NCBI RefSeq assembly: GCF_900108365.1
Contig: NZ_FNWQ01000001.1
Location: forward strand, 992,001 to 1,056,000
DNA from: Chryseobacterium culicis
GTDB lineage: Bacteria > Bacteroidota > Bacteroidia > Flavobacteriales > Weeksellaceae
DNA length: 64,000 nucleotides
Direction of reading: 5' to 3'
Numbering within the stretch: the stretch's first letter is position 1; every line of letters begins with the position of its first letter. The notes beneath the pieces were generated by a model. It was not told where the DNA came from, did not search any database, and was given only the letters and a program-made list of their open reading frames with translations. The translations under genes and the position numbers were made by a program. Positions 7,954 through 15,894 of this stretch are shown here, piece by piece.

Positions 7954-7980
7954 AAGCCACAGTATTTCTGTGGCTTTTTA
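7954..7980 (+). terminator. Rho-independent terminator
   Basis: Stem aagccacag (7954-7962) and ctgtggctt (7968-7976), 5-nt loop, followed by TTTT. It ends the first secreted paralog gene. Confidence 0.8.
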
Positions 7981-8222
7981 TTTGTAAAAAACTTATATTA
8001 TTTTACAGTGTCTTTCTTGATATTGATTTGAAATTTCTAGCCCATTTCATTTTTTTTCTGATCATGCTCTATCGCAAACAGGCCTATTTAGCAGTATTAT
8101 AGAAATAAACAATGTAATATTTGTTGGTTATTGAAAATTTAAATTATTTGTTAAATTTTGTATTATATTTTATTATTAACTTTATATGGTTAAATTTTAA
8201 TTAATAAATTAAATAAAAACGT

Positions 8223-8918
8223 ATGAAAAATTATTTATTGCTTGGGGCTTTTTTAGTTCCCTTATCTTTTTGTGCCCAAGTGGGTATTCAGACTCCAACT
8301 CCGCAAAAAACCCTGCATGTTAATGGTTCTTTACAGGTGGTAAACGAGATTAACGTAGGCGGAAACGCTTCAACTGCCGGGTCAGCCGGTACCTCAGGAC
8401 AGCTGCTGACTTCTCAGGGCCCCGGTGTTGCACCGGCATGGCAAAGCTTTAATACGACAAGTGGAACCATTAATAGTGCTGTGTATATACAAGGAACTAC
8501 GGCAGCTACAGCTACTGCCGGTACTACAATTGATGTACCTGGCGTTACCTATACTGTAACAGTACCAGCGGGAAAGACACAAACGCTTTTATTTACTATT
8601 TTGGGTTATGCAACATTGGTAGATGGGAATTCAAGTCAAGGTGTTTTTACCCTTTTGCAAGATGGGGTGAAAATTTCTTCAGCCTTTGCTTCCAAAGCAG
8701 GAAATTTTCCTGGAGGAGCAAGCTTAGGAAGTATGCCAATTCCTGTAACATTTTTGAAATCGGTTGTACTTACAGCAGGAACTTATACGTTTAAAGTTCA
8801 ATATGCTGCTTGGTCTGGATCAGCAACAGTCAATTTTGTTCCTTCAGCGTATGGAGGGTATAACGGAGATACAGAAGCAATGCTTACCAAAATGCAGGTA
8901 TTGGTATATAATAACTAG
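8223..8918 (+). CDS. Secreted surface protein, second tandem paralog
   Basis: The 231 residues match the preceding gene throughout: signal peptide ending CAQ, VGIQTPTPQKTLHVNGSLQV, the linker GTSGQLLTSQGPGVAPAW and the C-terminal VVLTAGTYTFKVQYAAW followed by YGGYNGDTEAMLTKMQVL. The middle third differs most: an expanded TTAATATAGTTIDVPG region. Codon use in its second half is more AT-rich than in the first copy, so the two have drifted apart for some time. The 294-nt gap between them contains the first gene's terminator, so each copy is expressed separately. Function unknown. Confidence 0.8.
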   Translation: MKNYLLLGAFLVPLSFCAQVGIQTPTPQKTLHVNGSLQVVNEINVGGNASTAGSAGTSGQLLTSQGPGVAPAWQSFNTTSGTINSAVYIQGTTAATATAGTTIDVPGVTYTVTVPAGKTQTLLFTILGYATLVDGNSSQGVFTLLQDGVKISSAFASKAGNFPGGASLGSMPIPVTFLKSVVLTAGTYTFKVQYAAWSGSATVNFVPSAYGGYNGDTEAMLTKMQVLVYNN

Positions 8919-8937
8919 AATATTTTCAGCGTACAAT

Positions 8938-8970
8938 AAAAAACCGCAGAACTTCAGTTCTGCGGTTTTT
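8938..8970. terminator. Bidirectional rho-independent terminator
   Basis: Stem aaaaccgcagaact (8940-8953) and agttctgcggtttt (8956-8969), with A-run and T-run flanks so that it works on both strands. It lies between the stop codons of the second paralog (+) and the thioredoxin gene (-). Confidence 0.85.
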
Positions 8971-8991
8971 GTTTATTTAGTATAGCAACTA

Positions 8992-10152
8992 TTAAAGACT
9001 TTTTAATAATTTCTCTGTATCCGAGGAATCCTCTCCTGTGCTTTTAGACAGTTCAATGGATTTTTCAGCCCAGATTTTTGCATTTTTCTTATCACCTATC
9101 TTATTGTAAAGATTTGCTAGAGTATCGGTATTGGCAAAATTCTGATCTTTTTTTACAGATTCCTGAGCCCATGTAATGGCTTTTTCCAGAGAGGCTTTGC
9201 TGTTTACATTTTCAAAGAAGTTCCACGCCAGAGAGTTCAGCTCTTCAGAACCTGCAGCAGAATAATCTTTGTATAAGTCAAGAATTAATTTTTCATACTC
9301 AGGAATGTCTTTATTCTTTAAAGCTCTGTTAGCCTTCATTCTTTTTAAGATCTTGTCAGCTTCTTCCTTGCTTAAAAATTTCTGAGCTTCTGCCATAAAA
9401 TAGGCATCGTCCCACTTTTTGGTGTCCGGATTATAGGCTTTTTTAGAAACTGTGTTCAGCTTTATATTCTTGTCGAACTTTTCATATTTCTCGGCTGGAA
9501 AGAATTTAACAATATCCGCTTTTTTATTCTGAAATATTTTGTACAAAGGGCTGTCCGTTGTTTGTACGCCCGAAAGAAGCATCTGAACATCATCCTGCTC
9601 TAAGGTAGGCTTTTGCTCAAAATAACGGTTCATCACTTTACCGGAAAAATCAGCATCGTTATACATGGTGAGAACGGCAAGATTTTTTAAAAACTCAGGA
9701 TCTTTTTCTCCTTTTTCAAACTGCTCCTTCAGGGAAGTCAGTCTTTTGTTAGGATCTTCAGCATCTTTTGCAAACTGGATGAAGTCTTTTTCTTCCACGT
9801 AACCCAGTGTTCTGTGTACCGCCTCACCATTTCCGTCAATGAAAAGATAAGTAGGGAATGCTTTTACATTATACTTTTTGGCAAGCTCTATTCCTTCTCC
9901 TTTTTCCATATCAATTTTTGCATTGATGAAGTGAGAGTTGTAATAATCTCCAACAGGCTGAAGCGGGAAAATGTTTTTTGCCATCAGTTTGCAAGGTCCA
10001 CACCATGAAGCATATGCATCTATGAAGACCAGTTTTTTTTCTTTTTTTGCTTTCGCAAGGATAGAGGCGAAATTGCCTTCTTCAAATTTAATTCCCTGCG
10101 CCCATGCAAGGACACCGATAAAGATGGAGGAAAGTATTGCTATTTTTTTCAT
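8992..10152 (-). CDS. Secreted thioredoxin-fold protein with C-terminal TPR-like region
   Basis: This 386-residue exported protein begins with a signal peptide (MKKIAILSSIFIGVLAWAQG) and a thioredoxin domain of about 110 residues containing the redox site ASWCGPCKLM and the cis-Pro in KAFPTYLFID. The rest is helical, with repeats such as LNSLAWNFFE and DTLANLYNKIGDKKNAKIWAEKS that look like TPR hairpins. It should act in the periplasm as a thiol reductase or isomerase with a protein-binding tail. Start: a longer frame to 10194 is possible, but the -7 box at 10171-10178 lies inside it, so ATG 10152 is preferred. Confidence 0.9.
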   Translation of the reverse strand: MKKIAILSSIFIGVLAWAQGIKFEEGNFASILAKAKKEKKLVFIDAYASWCGPCKLMAKNIFPLQPVGDYYNSHFINAKIDMEKGEGIELAKKYNVKAFPTYLFIDGNGEAVHRTLGYVEEKDFIQFAKDAEDPNKRLTSLKEQFEKGEKDPEFLKNLAVLTMYNDADFSGKVMNRYFEQKPTLEQDDVQMLLSGVQTTDSPLYKIFQNKKADIVKFFPAEKYEKFDKNIKLNTVSKKAYNPDTKKWDDAYFMAEAQKFLSKEEADKILKRMKANRALKNKDIPEYEKLILDLYKDYSAAGSEELNSLAWNFFENVNSKASLEKAITWAQESVKKDQNFANTDTLANLYNKIGDKKNAKIWAEKSIELSKSTGEDSSDTEKLLKSL

Positions 10153-10170
10153 AAAACTTTTTATTCCATG

Positions 10171-10178
10171 CAAATGTA
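10171..10178 (-). promoter_or_regulatory. -7 promoter box (TACATTTG) that fixes the thioredoxin gene start
   Basis: CAAATGTA on the plus strand reads TACATTTG on the minus strand, 18 nt upstream of ATG 10152. It excludes the upstream in-frame start at 10194. Confidence 0.6.
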
Positions 10179-10372
10179 ATAAATATGATGACACTCAGGC
10201 CGTTCATATTGAAAATAATTATCCGGTAACATTAGTTTTACAACACAGATAGGTTGATATGAAAGAAAATCATCTATTATTTTCGTATAATTATTAAAAT
10301 TAATGCAAATGTACGTTTTAGGTTAAATAGTTAAATTTCAATATAATATTTTAATAAAAAATAAAATATCAC

Positions 10373-10380
10373 TAGTTTTG
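10373..10380 (+). promoter_or_regulatory. -7 promoter box (TAGTTTTG)
   Basis: TAnnTTTG match about 20-70 nt upstream of the possible starts of the TPR/AraC regulator. Any start must lie after about 10387. Confidence 0.5.
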
Positions 10381-10452
10381 TAAAAAACAAAAAGACACCT
10401 AGTGAGAATAATGATGAATTATTATAGAATAAAAATAATAATTTGTTCTTCT

Positions 10453-12081
10453 ATGTCTAATAATCTACTGAAACTTGTGTTTTTGCTGATAACAGCAGTC
10501 CCCATATTTGCGCAGAAAAAAAGCAGCTTCGATCTGATCTGTGAAAAAACTTCTTCCGTTACCGCCTACAAAGATCTCCCTAAAGCGATCAAAACTGCAG
10601 ATTCTCTTTATATGAAGGCACAGCAGCCCTCTGAAAAAATAAAATGTCTTGTTCTTTCCTCGGAGCTCTATCACCACGCCGGTGAGCTTAAAAAAGCAAT
10701 TTGTTACAGCGAAAATGCCCATTCCGTAGTCAATCACATTGATGATCCTAAATGGATGACTGTTGTAACCAGATTACTTGCGAGGCAATATAGACAGGTA
10801 GGGTTATACGAAAGGTCCAGAAAATACATTGTTAAAGGGCTGGAAGCATCCGGCAGAATTACTGATTTTGAAAAAAGGAACGAAGCAGCAGGGCTGTTGA
10901 ATCAGGAAATGGCTTTCTATGAAATGGAACAGGGGAATTATACCCATGCAATACATTATATTGAAACTTCCCTGAAATATTTTGAAAAGATAGACAGTAA
11001 TGCGGAAGACAGAACCGCAGCAGCTTCTTATCAGCTGTTAGGAGACGTTTATTTTAAACTGAATGATTATAATACTTCTGAAAACTACTATAAAAAAGCA
11101 AAGGAACTCCTCAAAGATTCAAACTGTACATTAGGATTAATCTACAACGGACTGGGAGGCATCCGACTGAAACAGAAAAACTGGAAAGATGCAGAGCTGT
11201 ATCTTAAAAAAGCAGAAAAAATAGCCGATACATCCCGGAGCCTGAAATTAAAAAAGGCAGTCTATTCCAATATCAATGATTATTACGAAGGAACTGGCGA
11301 TAATTATAAAGCATCATTATATGCTGCAAAATATATACGTGCTTATGACAGCATTGCCGCCCGCAATCAAAGTTTTACCGGAAAGAGCTTAGAAAACCCG
11401 AAGGGAAAACCCGGTAAAAAAGCAGGACGGATGAATTTTGTGAAAAATACCACTATTATAATACTGTTTACCTCATTGGTGGGCTTACTGGTCTTTTTCA
11501 GATTCAAACAGAAAAAGCAACGATCCAAATTCAGAAACATCATAAGAGCTCAGTTTACCCTGATTGGTAAACGTAATCATGAGCCTGTAAGACCCACTTA
11601 TGGGACAGAATTCTCCAATATATCCGTAGAAGAAATTGATGAGAAAGACTCTGAAGCGGACCGCAGAAGAAATGATTCTCTGATGACTTCCGAAACAGAA
11701 TCCAAACTGCTTGAGCTTCTTGAAGAATTTGAGAAAGGTGATCTTTATAACAATAAAGGCATGTCACTTTCCTTTCTGGCAGGTGAGCTTGGTACGAATA
11801 CCAAGTATCTGTCTTATGTTATTAATCAGCATAAAAGTTCTGATTTTAAAACATATATTAACCGTTTAAGAATCAGCTATATTGTAGACAAACTGATCAA
11901 TGATGAAAAGTACAGACAGTATAAAATAAGTATTCTTGCCGATGAATGCGGTTTCTCATCGCACAGTAAGTTTGCTGCCGTCTTTAAGGCGGTTACAGAC
12001 TTTTCGCCTTCTGCCTATATTAAGTACCTTGATGCAGAAAAGAAACCAGATAAGAATGCCCGTTTTCCTGAAAATGATTAA
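10453..12081 (+). CDS. Membrane-bound TPR sensor with AraC-type DNA-binding domain
   Basis: This single-chain regulator carries a signal peptide (MSNNLLKLVFLLITAVPIFAQ), a periplasmic TPR region (about residues 50-310, with YQLLGDVYFKLNDYNTSENY and YNGLGGIRLKQKNWKDAELY), one transmembrane helix near residue 340 (TIIILFTSLVGLLVFF), a charged linker, and a cytosolic AraC HTH domain with GMSLSFLAGELGTNTKYLSY and LADECGFSSHSKFAAVFKAV. It links an outside signal directly to transcription. I choose ATG 10453 for the good signal peptide; in-frame ATGs at 10402-10414 would give a longer N-terminus. Targets are unknown; no obvious partner is adjacent. Confidence 0.88.
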   Translation: MSNNLLKLVFLLITAVPIFAQKKSSFDLICEKTSSVTAYKDLPKAIKTADSLYMKAQQPSEKIKCLVLSSELYHHAGELKKAICYSENAHSVVNHIDDPKWMTVVTRLLARQYRQVGLYERSRKYIVKGLEASGRITDFEKRNEAAGLLNQEMAFYEMEQGNYTHAIHYIETSLKYFEKIDSNAEDRTAAASYQLLGDVYFKLNDYNTSENYYKKAKELLKDSNCTLGLIYNGLGGIRLKQKNWKDAELYLKKAEKIADTSRSLKLKKAVYSNINDYYEGTGDNYKASLYAAKYIRAYDSIAARNQSFTGKSLENPKGKPGKKAGRMNFVKNTTIIILFTSLVGLLVFFRFKQKKQRSKFRNIIRAQFTLIGKRNHEPVRPTYGTEFSNISVEEIDEKDSEADRRRNDSLMTSETESKLLELLEEFEKGDLYNNKGMSLSFLAGELGTNTKYLSYVINQHKSSDFKTYINRLRISYIVDKLINDEKYRQYKISILADECGFSSHSKFAAVFKAVTDFSPSAYIKYLDAEKKPDKNARFPEND

Positions 12082-12163
12082 AAAGAGGCCAATTATTGAA
12101 TTCTATCTTACCATTTTCACGAAAATGAACAACCTATTATTTTAGAGAAAACCTTTGCTGCCC

Positions 12164-12171
12164 TATATTTG
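12164..12171 (+). promoter_or_regulatory. -7 promoter box (TATATTTG) of the candidate ncRNA
   Basis: Exact TAnnTTTG match. The next gene on this strand is far away, and the region up to 12349 folds into hairpins and ends in a terminator, so this promoter appears to serve a noncoding transcript. Confidence 0.5.
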
Positions 12172-12173
12172 TG

Positions 12174-12349
12174 ACAGTTTCACAGGACATAACACAATCC
12201 TGATACAGCATATTACTTTTATTTCTTCTTCTGAATAAAGATCATTGTCTATGAAACTGTAATTCCCAATTTTTAAATCTTGAAGAAAAATATTCTGTTC
12301 AGAATATTCTGTATATCTCATAATCGGGGTTGATTGCCCGGTTTTTTTT
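12174..12349 (+). ncRNA. Candidate structured noncoding RNA, about 172 nt
   Basis: Downstream of a TAnnTTTG box lies a compact set of pairings. P1 is acagtttca (12174-12182) with tgaaactgt (12252-12260). Inside it, P2 is cagga with tcctg (12183-12187, 12198-12202) and P3 is cttttatt with aataaag (12216-12223, 12234-12240), making a three-way junction. P4 is the 20-nt palindrome aatattctg-tt-cagaatatt (12289-12308). A terminator ends it at 12349. No reading frame longer than a few codons starts inside, and the next gene is on the other strand. I do not recognise the class; it is not tmRNA, RNase P or SRP RNA by sequence. Confidence 0.5.
12322..12349 (+). terminator. Rho-independent terminator of the candidate ncRNA
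   Basis: Stem aatcggg (12322-12328) and cccggtt (12337-12343, one G-U pair), 8-nt loop, then a run of eight T (12342-12349). Confidence 0.7.
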
Positions 12350-12370
12350 CAGTCAAGTTTTTTTAAGTGC

Positions 12371-12394
12371 AAATCCACAGATTACTGTGGATTT
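12371..12394. terminator. Hairpin after the small lipoprotein gene
   Basis: Perfect 10-bp stem aaatccacag (12371-12380) and ctgtggattt (12385-12394) with loop atta, immediately downstream of the minus-strand lipoprotein stop codon. The U-tract is better on the plus strand. Confidence 0.6.
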
Positions 12395-12400
12395 GTGATT

Positions 12401-12610
12401 TTATTTAACTTTTGTGCTGTCGGTTTTTGCTTTTGAAGAATCTGACGGTGCAGGAGAAGGTATGGAATTGGCCACAGCAGAATCTCCCATTCTGTTTCTT
12501 AAAGAGTCTTTGTTGTGAGCATCTTTATATTCTTCTCTTTTTTCTTTGTTTTGAGCACAGCTTCCAAGAAAAAGAAGTCCGGTAACGGCTCCTATCCATA
12601 ATTTTTTCAT
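12401..12610 (-). CDS. Small lipoprotein, 69 aa
   Basis: The chain has a lipoprotein signal with lipobox LGSC (Cys about residue 18) and then only about 50 charged and Ser/Pro/Lys-rich residues (KEKREEYKDAHNKDSLRN, PSPAPSDSSKAKTDSTKVK), probably disordered. It is related in plan to the lipoprotein at 12952-13173: same size, same DS/DST repeats, same KK start. The lipid anchor places it in the membrane facing the periplasm or, in Bacteroidota, possibly the outer surface. Its promoter region holds an unusual heptamer tract. Function unknown. Confidence 0.75.
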   Translation of the reverse strand: MKKLWIGAVTGLLFLGSCAQNKEKREEYKDAHNKDSLRNRMGDSAVANSIPSPAPSDSSKAKTDSTKVK

Positions 12611-12638
12611 AACAGTTAATTTTTATGTTGGTTCTGAT

Positions 12639-12646
12639 CAAATATA
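12639..12646 (-). promoter_or_regulatory. -7 promoter box (TATATTTG) of the small lipoprotein gene
   Basis: CAAATATA on the plus strand reads TATATTTG on the minus strand, 28 nt upstream of ATG 12610. The heptamer array begins 7 bp further upstream and fills the place where the -33 element should be. Confidence 0.6.
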
Positions 12647-12653
12647 AGGATTT

Positions 12654-12750
12654 AAAGATAAAAGATAAAAGATAAAAGATAAAAGATAAAAGATAAAAGA
12701 TAAAAGATAAAAGATAAAAGATAAAAGATAAAAGATAAAAGATAAAAGAT
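12654..12750. repeat. Tandem heptamer array, 13.9 copies of AAAGATA
   Basis: Bases 12654-12750 are a perfect, uninterrupted 7-bp tandem repeat: 13 full units plus 6 bases. On the minus strand the unit is TATCTTT, so each junction reads TATCTTTT, one base away from the TAnnTTTG promoter box. The tract is directly upstream of the lipoprotein -7 box. Uninterrupted arrays like this change length by slippage. Confidence 0.95.
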
Positions 12751-12887
12751 TTACCTTAAATGTCTGGATTGAATACGTGTGAGTTTTAACCTGCCTTTAA
12801 AATAATATAAAATCATCGGCTTAGCCAAAACTTAAAAAAGTAAGCTAACATTCGAATCCAAACAGAATACTATTTTCCATACGATTC

Positions 12888-12920
12888 CAAAAAAAATCTG
12901 CAGAGCTTTCATCTGCAGAT
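12888..12920 (-). terminator. Rho-independent terminator of the second small lipoprotein
   Basis: Stem atctgcaga (12896-12904) and tctgcagat (12912-12920), 7-nt loop, followed on the minus strand by eight U (plus-strand A 12889-12896). It lies 32 nt after the stop codon of the gene at 12952. Confidence 0.85.
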
Positions 12921-12951
12921 CTTCCATTTTTAGATTGAATGTTTATAATTA

Positions 12952-13173
12952 CTATCTGGCAGGAGGTGTTGCCATAGAATCCTTTTTGATCTTGATACTG
13001 TCAGGATTCGTCATTTTAGTAGTCATTGTATCAGTAGTGGCAGGTGATACACTTTTTTGTGTGTTTTCTACCGCCGCTGAGTCCCGGCTACTTGTAGACA
13101 TTGTCGATTCTTTGGTTCCACAGCTCACTGCAAATATTCCTATTCCAATAGCTGCTAGCAATAACTTTTTCAT
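12952..13173 (-). CDS. Small lipoprotein, 73 aa
   Basis: Lipoprotein signal MKKLLLAAIGIGIFAVSC (Cys residue 18), then a low-complexity Ser/Thr/Asp/Lys tail (STMSTSSRDSAAVENTQKS, ATTDTMTTKMTNPDS) ending in ATPPAR. It is similar in plan to the lipoprotein at 12401-12610, and the two may be old tandem duplicates now separated by 341 nt. It has its own strong terminator, so the two are separate transcription units. Function is unknown. Confidence 0.75.
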   Translation of the reverse strand: MKKLLLAAIGIGIFAVSCGTKESTMSTSSRDSAAVENTQKSVSPATTDTMTTKMTNPDSIKIKKDSMATPPAR

Positions 13174-13386
13174 ATTATTTTATTTTGGGGTGTTATAGGA
13201 AAAAATCAATAATTATTCCTAAATAGGTTTATGAAATCGTAAAATATAGGTAAATATTGTTAAAAAATGTTAGGTGATAGAGTGTTGGAGGTAAATTGGG
13301 GATGCAGCCTGAGAGTTTAGCGCCAAATTAAGTAGTCAATTTAAAATCTAAACTATAAACGAATCACGAACTCTGCAGGCATCCGC

Positions 13387-13417
13387 AAAAAAGCCCCGAA
13401 ACCGAAATTCCGAGGCT
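13387..13417 (-). terminator. Rho-independent terminator of pruA
   Basis: Ten-pair stem with two G-U pairs, agccccgaaa (13392-13401) and ttccgaggct (13408-13417), followed on the minus strand by six U. It lies 50 nt after the pruA stop codon. Confidence 0.75.
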
Positions 13418-13466
13418 GTATTTAAAAGAACAGACAATCATTTGCTCATTGCCTATGATTCATTAC

Positions 13467-15092
13467 TTATCCAAGATAAGGGTATTTGTAGTTTTTTGGA
13501 GAAACAAAAGTTTCTTTTACGCTTCTTACAGAAGTCCATCTTAAAAGATTCATCTTAGACCCTGCTTTATCGTTGGTTCCTGACGCTCTGCCACCACCGA
13601 AAGGCTGCTGACCTACTACGGCACCTGTTGGTTTATCATTAATGTAGAAGTTACCAGATGCATTCTCTAAAGCTTTGTACGCTTCATTGATGGCGTAACG
13701 GTCTTGTGAGAATACAGAACCTGTCAATGAATACGGAGAAGATGAATCTACTAACTTAAGGGTCTCTTTCCAGTCCTGATCTTCGTACACAAATACAGAA
13801 AGGATTGGGCCGAAGATCTCTTCTACCATACTTTCGTACTGAGGATTAGTAGTTTCAATTACTGTTGGGTATACGAACCATCCTTTAGAATCATCTACTT
13901 TCCCTCCAATAGCTACAGTAGCTTCACCGGAAGCATTAGCTCTGTCAATATATCCTTTACATTTTTCGAAAGAATTTTTATCAATTACCGCGTTTACAAA
14001 GTTGGAAGTGTCTTCAGGAGAGCCTACTTTGATAGAGTTGATCTGAGTTTCCATTACTTTTTTCACGTCAGCCCAAAGAGATTTAGGAATATAAGCTCTG
14101 GAAGCAGCAGAACATTTCTGTCCCTGATATTCAAAAGCACCTCTTACCAATGCAGTAGCTACGGCTTCTACGTTAGCAGACGGGTGAGCAATTACAAAAT
14201 CCTTACCTCCTGTTTCTCCAACAATTCTTGGATATGTTCTGTAATTGTGGATATTATCACCAATCATTTTCCACATACCCTGGAATACTTTTGTAGATCC
14301 TGTAAAGTGAAGACCTGCGAAATCACGGTGAGCCAATACTTTTTCAGCCGTTTCTTTACCATCTGTAAAGATCATGTTGATAACCCCTGCAGGAAGACCC
14401 GCTTCAGTTAGTACATCCATGATTACTTTTGCAGAATAAACCTGCTTGTCAGACGGCTTCCAAACCACTACATTCCCCAGCATGGCCATACAGGTAGGAA
14501 GGTTTCCGGAAATAGCCGTAAAGTTGAATGGAGTTACTGCAAAGCAGAACCCTTCTAATGGTCTGTATTCTACACGGTTCCAGATTCCGTTGTCAGAAAC
14601 CGGCTGCTCAGAATACATTTCAGTCATAAACTCTACATTGAATCTTAAGAAGTCGATGAACTCGCAGGCAGAATCTATTTCAGCCTGATGTACATTCTTA
14701 GACTGCCCGATCATTGTTGCCGCGTTGATTACATCTCTGTAAGTACCGGCCAAAAGATCGGCTGCCTTTAAGAAAATTGCAGCACGCTGTTCCCAGCCTA
14801 GTTCATTCCATTCTTTTTTTGCTGCCAATGCCGCGTTGATAGCGTCATCCACATGCTGCATACCACCCTGATAGTAAAACCCGAAATCATGAGCATGATC
14901 CTGTGGAGACTGAAGCTGTACTTTTGTATCCGTTTTTACTTCTTTTCCATTGATGATCATTGGGATTTCTACCTTTTCAGCCCACATTTTTTTATAAGTG
15001 TCGATAAGGCTTTTAACTTCCGGAGATCCCGGTTCGTATGAATTTACCGGCTCATTTACCGCTAATGGTACTTGCGAAATTGCTTTTGACAT
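13467..15092 (-). CDS. pruA: L-glutamate gamma-semialdehyde dehydrogenase (P5C dehydrogenase)
   Basis: This NAD-dependent enzyme of 541 residues oxidises glutamate-5-semialdehyde to glutamate in proline breakdown. The general base Glu is in RIVGETGGKDFV, the catalytic Cys in YQGQKCSAASR, and the substrate/NAD segments VTPFNFTAISGNLPT and GLHFTGSTKVFQGM are intact. The length matches the single-domain (non-PutA) form with the C-terminal dimerisation strand NFYINDKPTGAVVGQQPFGG. I start it at ATG 15092 (MSKAISQVPLAVNEPVNSYE); the hydrophobic upstream extension to 15206 is not conserved and contains the -7 box. Cytosolic, single gene. Confidence 0.95.
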   Translation of the reverse strand: MSKAISQVPLAVNEPVNSYEPGSPEVKSLIDTYKKMWAEKVEIPMIINGKEVKTDTKVQLQSPQDHAHDFGFYYQGGMQHVDDAINAALAAKKEWNELGWEQRAAIFLKAADLLAGTYRDVINAATMIGQSKNVHQAEIDSACEFIDFLRFNVEFMTEMYSEQPVSDNGIWNRVEYRPLEGFCFAVTPFNFTAISGNLPTCMAMLGNVVVWKPSDKQVYSAKVIMDVLTEAGLPAGVINMIFTDGKETAEKVLAHRDFAGLHFTGSTKVFQGMWKMIGDNIHNYRTYPRIVGETGGKDFVIAHPSANVEAVATALVRGAFEYQGQKCSAASRAYIPKSLWADVKKVMETQINSIKVGSPEDTSNFVNAVIDKNSFEKCKGYIDRANASGEATVAIGGKVDDSKGWFVYPTVIETTNPQYESMVEEIFGPILSVFVYEDQDWKETLKLVDSSSPYSLTGSVFSQDRYAINEAYKALENASGNFYINDKPTGAVVGQQPFGGGRASGTNDKAGSKMNLLRWTSVRSVKETFVSPKNYKYPYLG

Positions 15093-15134
15093 ATTACGTT
15101 TTATTATTTTATTTAAATTAATAAGATGTGTATA

Positions 15135-15142
15135 CAAATTTA
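15135..15142 (-). promoter_or_regulatory. -7 promoter box (TAAATTTG) of pruA
   Basis: CAAATTTA on the plus strand reads TAAATTTG on the minus strand, 42 nt upstream of ATG 15092. It lies within the possible longer reading frame and so supports the shorter start. Confidence 0.55.
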
Positions 15143-15498
15143 CAATAATTATAAAGAAAGAAAAAATACCGTCTCTTTTTGTCAAATAAATTCTAAAAAG
15201 AATCAACAGGTACTGTAAAGATTTTTTTTAGCGGTAAAAATTATGAATTAGCAGCGTATTGTTCCTGTTTTTTACGTTTAAGAAAAAAATACTCGGATTT
15301 GCCATAATTACAGGAATTGGGACAATAAAATATTTGTCATAGTTTAAAAATTGTTATTAGCTGTTGTAAATAAAGGATTTATAGGTAAATAGTAAAATGA
15401 TATAATTTCATATTTGTTGTGATTTTGAACATTTTAAATAATTTTTTTGATAGCCAAAGGGGTAAGATTGTTCTAATTTTACACCATTATTAACAGGT
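15143..15498. other. AT-rich intergenic stretch upstream of the urease region
   Basis: About 350 bases with no open frame of interest. Near-matches to the TAnnTTTG box (for example taatttta just before 15499) exist, but none is exact, so the promoter of the first urease-region gene is unresolved. Confidence 0.5.
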
Positions 15499-15864
15499 AT
15501 GAAAAGAAGAGTCTTATTTTTCTCTTTTGTGATATTTTTCTCAGCGTTGTGTGCAGGTCTTTTTGCACATAAAGGGAAAAGTCAGCCATACTCTGATATC
15601 CTTTCAAAAATCCATCTTCTTCAGCAGAAATCTGATCAGCAGACCCAGCCTGAAATGTACAGTTTCTCAGACGTGCAGGATGTGCAGGATTCCAACGACT
15701 GGGAGAAAGTGAAGTTTGATTATTCAGTACTTGCCCAGCAATGGTTATTATATTTATTTGCAGGATACACGTATAATACTCAGGCTGCGGCCGTTCAGAA
15801 CCGTACTTATATTACAGCGCCGAGATACATTCTGTACCATTGCTTACAGGTAGCAGGCTGCTAA
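15499..15864 (+). CDS. Exported protein of unknown function upstream of ureA, 121 aa
   Basis: There is a signal peptide or membrane anchor (MKRRVLFFSFVIFFSALCAG), then a short soluble part with a heptad-like helix (YSDILSKIHLLQQKSDQQTQ) and an aromatic C-terminal half (FDYSVLAQQWLLYLFAGYTYN) ending in YILYHCLQVAGC, with two Cys that could form a disulfide. I do not recognise the family. It is on the same strand as ureA, 150 nt upstream, with a small palindrome between them, so it may or may not share the urease transcript. Confidence 0.65.
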   Translation: MKRRVLFFSFVIFFSALCAGLFAHKGKSQPYSDILSKIHLLQQKSDQQTQPEMYSFSDVQDVQDSNDWEKVKFDYSVLAQQWLLYLFAGYTYNTQAAAVQNRTYITAPRYILYHCLQVAGC

Positions 15865-15894
15865 TTTCTTTTTTATCTTTAATGATCCATGGTT

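Noticed and set aside
12654..12750. CRISPR array
   Set aside because: The repeat is a 7-bp perfect tandem without spacers, and no cas genes are present.
15092..15206. N-terminal membrane extension of PruA
   Set aside because: The extra 38 residues are unlike PruA and contain the promoter box; the canonical start is at 15092.
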